64,000 nt of DNA from Blastobasis lacticolella (GCA_905147135.1 LR990058.1:11631349-11695348), one strand, 5' to 3'; positions 10,215 through 20,966 are shown, numbered from the stretch's first letter. Program-made: numbers and translations. The notes: generated by a model from the letters alone, not told the origin.

Positions 10215-12110
10215 CACCCGCAACGTGTAACGTGATTAGAAAAATATCTGTTATGGAGTTCCTACTTAAACGATCTCTGCAACCCTCAATAGACAATAGC
10301 GTCATCATAGCTTGCGCTGATAGACCGCGTTTCTTTTCTTGACAAGTTCGAAAAAGGAAGCCTATAAAAGTGGACAGAAGGGTTTTATTATTGTAAATAT
10401 CTGGCTTCAGCAATTTCTACTAACACTTTTTACCAGTGTTTTTAGACGTTACATTTAAAAGTAAATGTATATTGCCCGAGGCTGAGTTAGTAGAAACTGG
10501 TCGCAATTTTTTTTATTGTTGAACGTAATAACATAGTGGAACTAGTGTAAACAAAAAGTGTTTGATTTATTATTGTAAATATGAACTTCCATCAAAAATA
10601 CTCTACGCAAACCGCTATGTAAATGTATTCCACAAGATTCATTATTTTTACGAATGAGAGTCTTCTGGATTAAGCATATAATTCTGTCTTCAACCTCAGT
10701 CTCCCCATTCGTTAGGTGGGATTGAAGTAACAGAAAATGAATTCAATTCCATCTCTATCATCATATCAATTCTTAATAATCAAAAGTTATTTAATTGCAA
10801 GCTACTGCTAATTCAGATTGCAAGATTTGACCAAAACAAATACAACAAATTAAGCTTGTAAAAATGGTCCTAATATGAAAAAATCTAGAAATTAATGAAC
10901 TGAATAAATAATAATGATTTTATCACAAAAGTATCACAAAAGTATTTAAGTACAATACGAGAATAATATAGAAATATAGCGTAGAATGCGTAATAAATGT
11001 CTTTTTATATTTTTCCAATATCACAAAACATTTTAAGCAAGATAAAATTGACTGAAAATGTATTTCAGATGCTTGTAGTCTTTTTCTATATATCTATACT
11101 TCCAGAGTTATGCACAATATCCGCTTTATTATTCTACTGTCCTCGCTGCCCGTAAGGGTTTTCTTTTGTTACTTAAAGATACGTAGGTACTCGAACAGTT
11201 GCCAACAAAGGGTTTACGATCGCACATGTCAATATGTACAGAGGATGTATAGGACAGGACGGCCCTTCAGCCCACAGTCGTGGCGCGTAATCAGATAATA
11301 GTCTCTCGTCTATATATATTATTTATTGCGCACGTACCAATTACCCGTACGAAATTGTATGGTTTTGTTTTACAAATGTATTTGGCTACGTTTTGGGTTT
11401 CGTTTGTTGGAGAAAAGATGGGTACCTATTCATTATGTATCAACGTACCAATTTGGATTAGGTAATAAAGAAATATATTACCTTTGTTCCCGTATCTACC
11501 CCTGGAGAAAGACGTGACACTATGTAGGGATGTACGTACGTGTTCCTGGTAGTTCCGTGTGCAAACCGAGCCATAGCGCGCGGAGCACTCCAAACTCCCA
11601 AGCAATCTCAGCGCGTCAAAGTTGGCTCATTCGTCTGGTACATTGTAATTTTAATGAACGCTCTCCGATTTCCGCCATTCGTGACTTTACGAGGCGCCCC
11701 GCCTAAGCGGAAGGCGCACTAGAAGCTCCCTTATTACGTATCTGTATTCGCACTCGCTTTATTATCCCCGTTTCGGTGGATTTGCTTACGAAACATCTAT
11801 CCGATTCGTAAATAAAGGCCAGGAGATTTTTAACGGTGACTTTTACTACGCCATGTGCAGAAATATTGGTAATAAACACACAAATGTATGTAAACACCGA
11901 GTTTGTTTTCGTACAGATTTAGCGTCAATGAGAAACGGTCGTAGTGGCCGCGTCTAGTGTTTACGCGATGACTCATTATTTGGCTTCGAAAATCGAGGGT
12001 TAGCTCCATTAAACTGTTGCTCGCTAGCCATTTATAGCCGTCGCCGGCGGTTTTCCCGCTGAAATAGTTTACGCTGAATCGCGATTAAATTGTAAATATC
12101 TTCTGTTTCC
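10215..12110. other. Region upstream of channel exon 1; no gene recognised
   Basis: Mostly AT-rich. A patch at about 11560-11760 is richer in GC (CGCGCGGAGC, GGCGCCCCGCC) and could be part of a promoter or an untranslated exon, but no TATA, initiator or donor site stands out. A spliced upstream exon is expected because of the acceptor at 12112. Confidence 0.35.
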
Positions 12111-12112
12111 AG

Positions 12113-12187
12113 GTGGCGAGGATGGGCATCGGTGGGCGGTAGGGCGAGCTGCTGAGCTCGGGGCGGGCGCGATGCGCGCGTAGCACC
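12113..12187 (+). promoter_or_regulatory. NaCP60E: 5' untranslated part of exon 1 with two short upstream ORFs
   Basis: A pyrimidine-rich acceptor (CTTCTGTTTCCAG, ending at 12112) lies 75 bases before the start codon, so the exon probably begins at 12113 and an untranslated exon lies further upstream. The leader holds two tiny ORFs: ATG 12122 to TAG 12142 (six codons, in frame with the main ATG) and ATG 12172 to TAG 12183 (three codons), which stops only four bases before the main ATG. Such uORFs commonly lower or gate translation; that role is inferred here. The alternative is that 12113 is not an acceptor and transcription starts nearby; no TATA box is evident. Confidence 0.55.
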
Positions 12188-12664
12188 ATGGAGGAGGACG
12201 AGCGGCGGCTCTCGTTCCCGCCGCCGGCGCCGCTGCACTCGCCCGGGGAGGAGATCGACGGTTCGCGCCTTCTCGGCGAGATCGTGCGCACCCTCGAGGC
12301 TACGAACTCGGAGGCGGCGGCGCCGCTGGCGGCCTCGCAGTCGCGGGAGGAGCTCGATGTGGCGAGCGGGGAGCGGCCTCGGCGGGATGAGCTGCGCATC
12401 CCGCTGGAAGGCGTCAAGTTCTCGAGCGAGACGTGCGGCGGGGGCGGGGGATACGAGCCGCGGGCGGCCGTCACGCCGTTCACGCGCGAGTCGGCCCGCC
12501 GCGCCGGCTCCCGGGGGGCGCAGCTGGTGCGAGAGTTCGGCTTCATGCCTAGGAGGCGGCTCAGCGTGGAGGACGGCGCGAGACTCCCGCGCAAGTACGA
12601 GCCCTTCCCGCCGAACCTCTACGGCCGCCCGCTAGAGGAGATCGACAACTTTATTTATGATGAG
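12188..12664 (+). CDS. NaCP60E: Coding exon 1 of a DSC1/NaCP60E-type voltage-gated cation channel (N-terminus)
   Basis: Encodes the cytoplasmic N-terminus (159 residues) of a sodium-channel-family alpha subunit; DSC1-type insect channels are plasma-membrane voltage-gated cation channels of excitable cells. Seen: PFTRES at residues 97-102, the motif found near the start of para-type channels, and FPPNLYGRPLEEID at 140-153, matching the family pattern FPP-x(5)-PLEDID just before the pre-S1 region. The exon stops after codon 159 at GAG|GTTAGT, a good donor; reading on gives only nine residues and a stop. The start is the first ATG after an in-frame TAG at 12140 and has a strong context (CACCATGG). 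Other visible features are a PPPAP segment, a run of five glycines (84-88) and two RRLS sites (6-9, 123-126) resembling PKA sites. About 80 residues precede PFTRES, longer than I expect from para. The exon is strongly GC-rich in an AT-rich setting. The DSC1 rather than para assignment rests mainly on exon 2. Confidence 0.85.
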
Positions 12665-12689
12665 GTTAGTGATGTATTATTTAATATCG

Positions 12690-12960
12690 ATTAGTGTAAT
12701 GTAATGTGCACATGTTATCGGATTGGTTAACACTGTTAGTGCCAAGACACACTGATGAAGTGCGCCACGCGGCATACTGCAAGATGTGGAAAAACTTGTT
12801 GCACGCCGAGCAATTTGTGTGCAAGTACATTGATAGGTGGCGAAATGGTATTGTTTTTACCTCGATATTTTGACGCAATCAAATGCTTCAAAACAATACT
12901 AACCGTGGTAACAAACCCGATAACATGTGAGATGAAAGTGTAGTGAAAAGTCTTTAAACC
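12690..12960. mobile_element. Palindromic (foldback) element just inside intron 1, family 8
   Basis: GCACATGTTATCGG near 12706 and CCGATAACATGTGA near 12918 form inverted ends, with GTTAACACTGTTAGTG at left pairing imperfectly with ACTAACCGTGGTAAC at right. A second copy at 46294-46712 shares AACAATACTAACCGTGGTAAC and TACCTCGATATTT. Fragments occur near 48428 and 52650. No coding capacity. It starts within about 30 bases of the exon 1 donor. Confidence 0.6.
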
Positions 12961-13204
12961 TAGTGTAATCTTTAGTAATAGTGAGACAATGTGTTGTGTT
13001 TAGAGCTTCTTATCTGACCAATAGTGTTAGAAAGAGGTTGAGGATGAGCATGAATCTCATTTGACGTTCGATAATGCGTTCAGTCACAACTTTGGTGTAT
13101 ATTCAACTCATCGTCATACCTAGAAAATAGGATTTTCTAAAATATCGCAGTAAAGTGACGCATTGCACTGAATCCTAAAAAAGAGAAAGGTATCAAAATA
13201 AATT

Positions 13205-13380
13205 TCACGTATGTATTTGTGAATCTGTGGCGGTTTATATAGCTGTCTGTGGCATTGTAGCTCCAGAACGGATGAACTAATTTCGATACGGTTGTCTTTA
13301 TTTGAAAGGTAATTTAATCGTGGTGGTTCTTAGTTTAATCAAAATCGGTCTAGTTGCTGGGAAAACATTTGAGTATATCT
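13205..13380 (+). repeat. Interspersed repeat of about 180 bp (AAAATCGGTC family), copy 1
   Basis: CTGTGGCATTGTAGCTCCAGAACGGATGAAC...GAAAGGTAATTTAATCG...TTAATCAAAATCGGTCTAG. Three copies lie in the opposite orientation at 39843, 42772 and 51515. A very common non-coding repeat in Lepidoptera; its class is uncertain. Confidence 0.6.
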
Positions 13381-14323
13381 AAACTTAGTCGTTGGTTATT
13401 TGACTTTTTCTATCGATGAGGTCCTAACAGTTAGTACAATCAGCTGCAGAGCGAACGGATCAACCAACAATAGACGCATGCTACAGTTCAATCACTCTTC
13501 ATCTAACTGTATGTACAAATTATGCATTTGATAATCAATCAACCATAACTTCCCCAAGAAAAACGCTTACCACCGATAGTTCTTTCGATACCAATAAAAA
13601 CATTATTGGACCATAAAAACGTCGCACCGCATAACCAGTCCGTTAGCTTCTCTGTACGCTGAGCCGCGTAATTCAAAAAGTTGCCACGCCATAATGCGCC
13701 ATAATCGTAAAATTCTTTGTATGATCCCTTTTACGGTCACTGGGGAAATATTGACGCGTTGCGCGGGGTGGGCCTACTTTGCATGCTGTTTTACGCAGCG
13801 ACATACAGCTAGTAATGATGTAGGTGAACTGGTTTAAATGATTAGATACTAGGTGTTTTTGTTTGAATGGAATAGTAAAAGTTTAAATAAAAAAGGAGTA
13901 TCAGACGGTAAAAAAGAAAGAAAAGGTAGGTGCTAAGGTTGTTGTTGTTGCTGTAAATCTTATAGGAAATTAGAATTAGTTGGCACAAATTACTCTAGTT
14001 GCCTTCTGTTCTTCAGTTTAGTAGGCAGGTAGAAGACGTTAGTATTATTATTATGTGATAGTAATACCCATATATTTTATCCAAAATCCAGAGTGAATGT
14101 TGTTTCTAATCCGTATACCTACTCGATCTTCAAATATAGCCGTCTTTTGTTTTAGTTACCTACACAGTGTCGACACGCAGTTTAATTTCAGTGACATCTG
14201 TTTCGGCCCATAAACGATTACACAGCGGCAAAAAAAATTGTGGTTTTTTATGCACTGACTACCTGTAGGTTATCATCCTAGAAATAGCCGAAACGCACTT
14301 TACAATTGCGCGAAAAGTAAGGT

Positions 14324-14463
14324 AAATCAAAATGGAATGTATTGCTCAAAAAATACGGTTATTTTTATATCACGCCTTTTAAAAAGCGGAACGACGCGTA
14401 ACATATTAGTGGTACAATAATGAACTTTATTCTATGAGCTATAAGTACATTCCATTTTGATTT
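14324..14463. mobile_element. MITE-like element, 140 bp, perfect 18-bp inverted ends
   Basis: AAATCAAAATGGAATGTA at 14324-14341 is the exact reverse complement of TACATTCCATTTTGATTT at 14446-14463. No ORF inside. Superfamily unassigned. Confidence 0.65.
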
Positions 14464-14760
14464 GCTCTCTCGCTTTTGGCTTCTGAATTTAGACGACTGA
14501 AAAAGTGAATGTAATAAACGCATTTAGGTAGGTACTGCAAGATCGACAACCGAGATAGCCCTAGTTCATCGCGATTGGTGACTCAAACTTGGTGCAGACA
14601 GCGAAATAATTAAATTACAATAACGTTTTTATGGCTGCCATTAATAAATTTACAGCGACGTCTTATGCACATCAAAGATTGCGAAAGTAAAAGCGTAATT
14701 TGCAATTTACGACACACCGACGCTCGGCTGCCGGCAGGAAGTGAAGGTTGATACTAGTAA

Positions 14761-14941
14761 CAACCGTTAGTTGTAGTCGATAATAATCCTTACGCAGTGT
14801 AAAATAAAGTCGCTTTTGACTGCAGTAGAAGCGGTCAGACGTCCGACCAAGGTTAACTCGCCCGTGTATCTGAATTATTCTAAAAGCAACTTTATTTTGT
14901 ACGTCGTAAGGGTTATTGTCGACTGCAATTACTGACGGTTG
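14761..14941. mobile_element. Foldback element with arms of about 58 bp
   Basis: The left arm (14761-14818, starting CAACCGTTAG, ending CGCTTTT) pairs with the right arm (14882-14941, starting AAAAGCAACTTTATTTTG, ending TGACGGTTG). The arms share AAAATAAAGT and the CCTTACG core with a few mismatches. No coding potential. Confidence 0.65.
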
Positions 14942-15029
14942 GTCGGCTCCAGCCAAATCGGGACGTCTGTTTCTAGTTTTAGTCCGGTTTGCATGAAATT
15001 CTTAAAGGCGTTTAAGAATGATGATGATG

Positions 15030-15225
15030 TACAGTCGAGTTCATTAATATGTGAGCATTGCCAAGGCTTCGAATATAGATGTACATGGAAGGGTACTTAT
15101 ATATCAGAGCAGATGTACTGATGATATGTTTGATTGTTGAATCTGCTCAGATACATAAGTACCCTTCCATGTACATTTATAATTGAAGCCTTGGTAATGC
15201 TCACATATTAATGAACTCGACTGTA
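15030..15225. mobile_element. Palindromic MITE with 85-bp arms and TA at both ends (mariner/Tc1-like)
   Basis: The left arm 15030-15114 (TACAGTCGAGTTCATTAATA...) and the right arm 15141-15225 (...ATTAATGAACTCGACTGTA) are near-perfect inverted repeats around a 26-bp loop. TA at each edge and TACAGTC-type ends fit a Tc1/mariner-derived MITE. If transcribed it would fold into a long hairpin. Confidence 0.75.
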
Positions 15226-15229
15226 CCTT

Positions 15230-15870
15230 TTTTGTATGAATTTATTTTTGTTTAACTTAAATGCGTTTTTAGAATTTTGGTTGCTTGTGACTAAGGATTC
15301 GACAATCTGAAATAAAATTTTATTAACGGTTTCTTAGGTTATTTAGGATTACTATAGGTATTACAAACATTTTAATAAAGAAAGAAAAGCTATACCCGCA
15401 GTAACTGAAAAATAATATTAAAAACAAGTATTTCTACTAATTTTAAAAGTAGGTAGGTACAGTCGCATGGTAAAGTACATGACCACTTTTAAAAATATTT
15501 TCTACTCCCTTTCGAACAGCATACTGCTACATGCTACAAAACCTTTTAACAGCTGCACAGGAATATTAACTTTAAGGTGACCATGCACTTATCCGTGCGA
15601 CCGTACCTACACCACTTTCTTAGAAAAGTGTCAGTTTGGAAAATTACGAAGTCATCTGGTATGTATTTTACTGTATTTTTCTGATATCAGTTACCACATT
15701 GTAACCCGTCCCGGGCTTGACTTGAACAGGTGACCAGCCGCAGCCTTCAATCTGATAAGCTGACTTGTTGCGCTAAAAGACTGTTTAAGCCGATCGTCGT
15801 TTAGATAACGACGTGGAAGACTGCGCTGATAATGGGGTTATATGATACTTAACTAGAGCGGAATTACTTT
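15230..15870. other. No gene recognised
   Basis: AT-rich intronic sequence. No repeat family recognised. Confidence 0.45.
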
Positions 15871-15878
15871 ATTAGAGA

Positions 15879-16020
15879 CTAGTGGGCCCGGCGCGACTTC
15901 TTTCACGTGGTGTCAATTTAATTAACTATCCCTACTTTATCCCTACTCTACCCTGCCCCTACTCTACTCCGACCCTACCCCTCCGATCCTACCTTAACTC
16001 TTCTCTAACCCTACCTTTGA
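15879..16020 (-). mobile_element. Helitron-like 3' end followed by CCCTA/CCTAC-rich tract
   Basis: ACTAGTGGGCCCGGCGCGAC at 15878 is nearly identical to ACTAGTGGACCCGGCGCGAC at 58906. On the minus strand these are ...GTCGCGCC.GG.CCCACTAG|T, a Helitron-like terminus. Next to it, 15925-16018 is a pyrimidine-rich array of imperfect CCCTACTCTA-like words. The 5' limit was not found. Confidence 0.45.
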
Positions 16021-16460
16021 GTTTATCGTAAACAAAACGACAAACAATCAAATCTTTTTTTCTCTGCCAATCACGGCAATTATCATGTGAATGAGACGCA
16101 AGACCAGCAATGGACTAAACTTCTTTCTTTGTCGATTGGTGTGAGCTGATTATGAACTGCCGAACAGAAGTTACATATTATTTTAAAACTTACAGTGAGG
16201 GTTCCGGCGAATGTAGGCAACCAAGTAAAGCTTTTATTCGAGTGAAATATATACGCTTAGATCTTTTAAACTACGCAACGTATTTTAATGTGGTTTTAAA
16301 ATCCAAGAGGAAGGTTTATAAGCTTGAAAAAAGAAAGATAGGTAAGCGGTACAGTAGGTGTATGTAGGGGTAGAACGCCACGCAAACGTGTCGTGCTATG
16401 TCCACTAGTAATATACCTGCAATTGAAAACACAGCTGCCAATACGCGCAGGCGCTTCTTA

Positions 16461-16658
16461 TCTTCTTTATATATATAATTCTTCTGTGAGTGTGTATGTC
16501 ACTGAACTTCTCTCAAACGACTGGACCGATTTTGATGAAATTTTTTGTGTGTGTTCAAGGGGATCTGGGAATGGTTTAGATTCACAATTTTGTAAAAAAA
16601 GTTTGAAATTTTCAAATTAAAGACGTGTAGACAGGACAACGTCTGTCGGGTCCGCTAG
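16461..16658 (+). mobile_element. Short non-autonomous Helitron-like element, 198 bp
   Basis: Starts with TC after an A and ends with CTAG before a T, the A|TC...CTAG|T layout of Helitrons. A 5-bp hairpin (GACAG/CTGTC, 16630-16634 with 16643-16647) lies just before the end. The interior holds CTCAAACGACTGGACCGATTTTGATGAAATTTT, widespread in lepidopteran elements. No Rep/helicase. Confidence 0.6.
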
Positions 16659-16664
16659 TATCTA

Positions 16665-18130
16665 AATAAAATTTTATATCGGGCAATTTAATTTTATCTC
16701 TACGATAACACGAAAACTCCCAGTCCTTATCGCTATCACACTGCTCGCTTCGTGATAATAACACAATCCCGTCAGAATCCCATACCCGCTCGCCAAAGCG
16801 TCCGGGCCGAAATAACATTACCATATATGTAGAGGGACCAATTTGCGCTTGTTACAATTTGTCCCTACCCGTTTGGGCTTTCTGGCCGCAATTCTGCTAA
16901 TTTTGATTTATGTGTCGTAGGTGAGCGTCCATTAAATAATGTATGAGTTGTATGAACTTGTGGGAATGGGGACCGGGAGCATGGCCCGACGCCAAGAGCT
17001 AGAGCGTAAGCGTAGCTTTCCAATGTTAATTAATGTCGCTTTGATATTTGATTGTTTTGCGGTGACAGTTCTGCACGTGGCCTTGTTTTAACTAATATTG
17101 TCAGCGACTTGGTTAGCGAAGACGTCGATAAATATCATGTGAGGGTGAAACTTTCATTGTACAATTCTGTAATATATTATCTGCACGATTCCATTTGAAG
17201 TCCGAAGACAGTTAATGCTGAGTGATATTATATACCACTAAAGCTGTTTGCCCAGTGTAAGTAGGTTACAGAAAAACGACCGAAGCAGCCGAAGAACTTT
17301 TACACTTTTTACACCATCACCACATCGTGAATAAGACAAAGTTATTTTCGCCTACTGAAGAGTAGAAAGAAGAAAAGTTGAACCATACCCCACACAGTCC
17401 AGACCTCGCACCATTTGATTTCTCTACTTTTCTCTATTTTCCCAAAAATCTAAGATTTTATGTGAAGGACATCTACAGAGCCAGAAGAAACTGTGACAGC
17501 TTTCAATTTCAAACAGAACGTAAAAATATATAAAAACTCATGCAGCGACCAATTATGGTCTTCAACCTTTTTCAAAAATGGTTCGAGGGTATATAAAATT
17601 GATAATAGGTATATAAAAAGTATATAATAGTATATAAAAAGTTTACGGGGAACACTTTGAAAAACAAAATGTTTTAATTATTAAATTACGTGTAGGTACG
17701 TAATTTATAAATTTAAACAAAACTTTATTTTAAAGCAAAACTATCGTAGAGTTAAAATCTAATCAATTCACATACCTAGTAAAGAAGAAGTCAATACCTA
17801 GTTCAGCAGATAATACTTTAGCTTCGTCTGTATTACCAATTAACTAGATTACAGTGGGATCTCAACTGCAGTGCCCAGGGGACAAACCGAGTCGGTTACC
17901 AAGTATTAATGAGGTCCGACACCGGGGTCGCCGGGACACTCTGACACCGAGCAAATGCCTTTTAATTCTAAAAGTGATGTTTACTTTGTTTTAAATAATT
18001 GGAATAGTGTTTCTGTAGTGTTTAATTGTTAATTTGTGTACTATCATTATTTGTAGGTAGATTCACAATTAATGCAGGTAGCGCAAAAAGCGTATTAATT
18101 TTGGCCTCAAACGGTGAAAATTATTTTAGA
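16665..18130. other. No gene recognised
   Basis: Short ORFs only. The AT-rich stretch around 17580-17645 has repeated GTATATAAAA words. Nothing else stands out. Confidence 0.45.
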
Positions 18131-18132
18131 AA

Positions 18133-18154
18133 TATTTATTTATTTATTTATTTA
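18133..18154. repeat. (TTTA)n microsatellite
   Basis: About five TTTA units, followed by TTTAACAGTTTATTGTGCACA, a LINE-tail-like motif whose start recurs near 36411. Confidence 0.6.
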
Positions 18155-18237
18155 ACAGTTTATTGTGCACAATAGCAGGTATTCAATATTGACATAAGGA
18201 AGGTTTATGTCTATATAAGAGTTTAGAGTAGGTATTA

Positions 18238-18475
18238 GTAGGTTCGAAAGAACGTTTCTCGTTCGTACGATTTGGATGTGGAATGAGCTCTCAGCCACGG
18301 TGTTTCCTTTGGTGTAAGACATGGGATTGTTTAATAGGTATATTAGAGGTCTCTTTAGATGCGGCCAACGCATTCGTAGCGCTCCTAGTGTTGCTAATAT
18401 CCATATGCGGCGATGACCACTTTCCATCAGGTGGCCCGCTTGCCTATTTGTCTGCCGTAAAACATGAAAAGCGTC
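18238..18475 (+). pseudogene. 5'-truncated LINE end (WNELSATVFP) with 3' tail
   Basis: One frame reads VRTIWMWNELSATVFPLV, then (after a stop) DMGLFNRYIRGLF and RSAPSVANIH. This is the end of a non-LTR retrotransposon ORF2, normally W-NELP-x-TVFP-x(4)-DM. The non-coding tail CCACTTTCCATCAGGTGGCC...GTCTGCCGTAAAACAT follows. Other copies: 9303, 23285, 35289, 41222, 54930, 55430, 57400, 63580. Inactive. Confidence 0.65.
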
Positions 18476-18785
18476 TACTCAAAATTATCATTGTTAAAAT
18501 CCGACGTTTGAAAACCTAAAAACCTTTAAAAGAAATCTCGTATCACTTTAACAGGAATGATGTGGCCTCTGACGGTCACAGTCGAAAATCGTATCCAAAT
18601 ATACTTTGTGGTCGCAAATTGACTGTAAACCGATTTGGCTCCGGTCCAGAAATGCAAAACCGAACACGATTTACAGTTTTTCCGATAGCTTAACCAATAA
18701 AAGTCTATCCATCAGTTTTATCGAACGCATCTGTGAATACATTTCTTACCATTGTTAGAAATATTTTTGATGGAATATTAACAGA

Positions 18786-19105
18786 GCGTTGGTGGCCGAA
18801 TGGATTAGGGGTACGAATCGTAAGCGAAAGGTACCGGGTTCAAACCCCATTGCCGGCATGTACCAATTACTCTTTTCTGAGTTATATGCTTTAGCTGAAC
18901 GCTAACCGATATTTTCATGCTGAGGGAAAATCATTGTGATCCAATCTTGTTAGGTTCCCCTGTTAACAGGGTCACGGAGGTCAGATGGCAGTCGCTCCAC
19001 TGTAATTACCTGATCTGCAAAATCCTGGATCATGGTCAAGGCCGACTCCGGGCCCTCGTACGTAAGAGCACAACCGGACATTAACGCCAAGATGATTATT
19101 GTTAT
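18786..19105 (+). repeat. tRNA-headed SINE, family 2, near full-length
   Basis: The tRNA-like head of about 70 bases has an A box (TGGCCGAATGG) and a B box (GGGTTCAAACC) and ends at GCCGGCATG. Then follow the family body (GTACCAATTACTCTTTTCTGAG, CTGTTAACAGGGTCACGGAG, GATCATGGTCAAGG) and the tail ACATTAACGCCAAGATGATTATT. Presence of several dispersed copies with the same non-tRNA body argues against a working tRNA gene. Confidence 0.75.
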
Positions 19106-20960
19106 TAGGAAATGTAACATGGGAAGTTTTGAATATACCCGTAACATATTCGCTTTAAAAATAAACCCTCCATTTGGGCCGTAAAAATAAACGGGACACA
19201 ATAGCGACTCTTTTCGTCTGTATTTCACCGACGTTCGAAACTTAAAAAGTCAAATATTTTATTGAACGCCCGCGCGCGGCGGCTGTTTTTCCAGCCAGTA
19301 AATAATCTAAGGTATTTTTCACGGGAGAACGAGTCAATTTCGTTTGCCAACGGAATATCGGAGCGATGCCGGTGCACAGCACGAAAATGTTGGAAAATAT
19401 TTACCTCGCGGCTTCTCCACCGGGCTCATATCCAGCCGAATGCATGTTTTATTTTTTAAACGGCTATTAAGGCTCGAAAGGCTGCCAGGGCCAATTACGC
19501 TTTAAAAAGATTCGCTTCCATTTGAAAATGGAGATAGAAACGTTCGATACTTTTTGGTGAAGTTTTTTATTCAAGAATAGAGGATTAAACAGCATGTAGG
19601 TCGTAGGTAGATTAAAAAATAGTTAAGAGAAAATGTTGAAACGATAAACTAGACAAGAAAAATGTACTTAGGTTTGATTCCAGCGCAATTTATTTCGCAC
19701 TCAACAATGCAGCGGTGGGAGGATTCCAGAAAAAGATTTACGGAGCCATTTTCTCGGCAACACCTAGGATCGCGTGTAGTCGCTGAATGCAATCCGCGTG
19801 CAGCTCGCGAGTACAGCACTGCACGAATGAAAATAAAATATTCTATTTACTTACACCGGGTTCACATTCACAAGGGTCTAATAGAAAGTTGTAAGGACCG
19901 AAATAAATTTTTATTACATTACGGAATGCTTCGGCTGGTGCGCGAGGCGCCGCTTCTATGCCCAAACTTTGTATTAAAATAAAAAAGATAGTTCTAAAAT
20001 ATACTTCGCTTGAGAGCAACAACGTCGCAACACTTTTCCTACGGGATGCTTAGTTTGCACTAATTAAAGTTTCTCGAAGCCGCGGATGTGTGTGTATAGG
20101 TACAGCGCTGGTTTATATCCCACACGGGGGACTGTACCAATGGGTCGTCTCTGATAATACCCGCATTCAAAAACGTTATTGTGAGATCTCACAGTGCGCG
20201 AGAACGCGCAGAGTTCTAACTGGCTATATTGAGAGGCGATCGGCACTATGTGTCCGTTAAAATGAGCTTAATTACCCAATCATAGAGCCGCAATGTATGC
20301 AGTGCGTTCATTTACCTGACGAGCAGTGTGAGAACGCATAGTAAAGCTGTTTTACTTTTGTGAATACTGGTCACAAAGGTACCTTAAAGATAATATTGTG
20401 AGAAAATTTAACCTACAGAAATGTAGCAATGATATGTTACGTTGAATTTTGACTAAACTGCTATACAATATCGTCGACACAACCAAAACGAATTTCGACA
20501 GCATATGGAGGGCAGATATCACAACTGTAATCTGAGACCTGTCTTGGCATCGAAATGCAAAACTTTTCGTTGCCGCACGCCAGGTGCTGAGAACAGACGC
20601 CACTGGCGAAACTGACACGTGAATTATATTGAAAACTGTTTGTTCGCATAAAAGGTTTGTTGTTTGTACACCATACTATAATACGTATACTGTAACAACA
20701 TTTACCCGCCTACTATAAAAGCTGAGACAGATAACGGCGCTAAAAGGAGAAGACGAGACAAAAGTTTTCGTTTGCACCTGGTTGCGATGCAAGACGACAA
20801 TTTTTATTAAAGTAACTGGTTACAAAAAGCAGTTATGATGACGGCCAAAACGGTTAAAGACAAAATTAATTACAGTTGAAATCCCCGCCTGAATCCTATG
20901 GGGGATATTGACAGAGAGAGATGGGAGACTATTCTGAGGCGCTGTTATAATTCTAATGAA
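19106..20960. other. No gene recognised
   Basis: Several ORFs of 60-106 codons show no family motif. Patches around 19260-19460 and 19740-19960 are somewhat GC-richer. No splice-bounded exon could be justified. Confidence 0.4.
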
Positions 20961-20966
20961 GGTATT

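Noticed and set aside
9856..10413. 185-codon minus-strand ORF with repeated peptide units (longest ORF in the window)
   Set aside because: It overlaps the foldback element; the repeated peptides arise from the repeated CATTGGTCGTTAGC DNA units, and the frame runs past the element end into unrelated sequence. No family motif.
11560..11760. Upstream non-coding exon or promoter of the channel gene
   Set aside because: Base composition is suggestive, but no core promoter element or donor site stands out; left as a possibility only.
12085..12635. Long overlapping ORFs on the minus strand and in another plus frame over exon 1
   Set aside because: They are shadow frames of a GC-rich exon. The frame 12188-12664 has the family motifs, a good start context and a matching donor.
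15920..16018. Telomeric repeat array
   Set aside because: Insect telomeres are TTAGG/CCTAA. Here the words are CCCTAC/CTCTA and irregular, and they are attached to a Helitron-like end.
18786..18860. tRNA gene
   Set aside because: A and B boxes are present, but the sequence is fused to a SINE body repeated elsewhere and the cloverleaf is imperfect. The same applies at 22284, 44964, 46620 and 54590.
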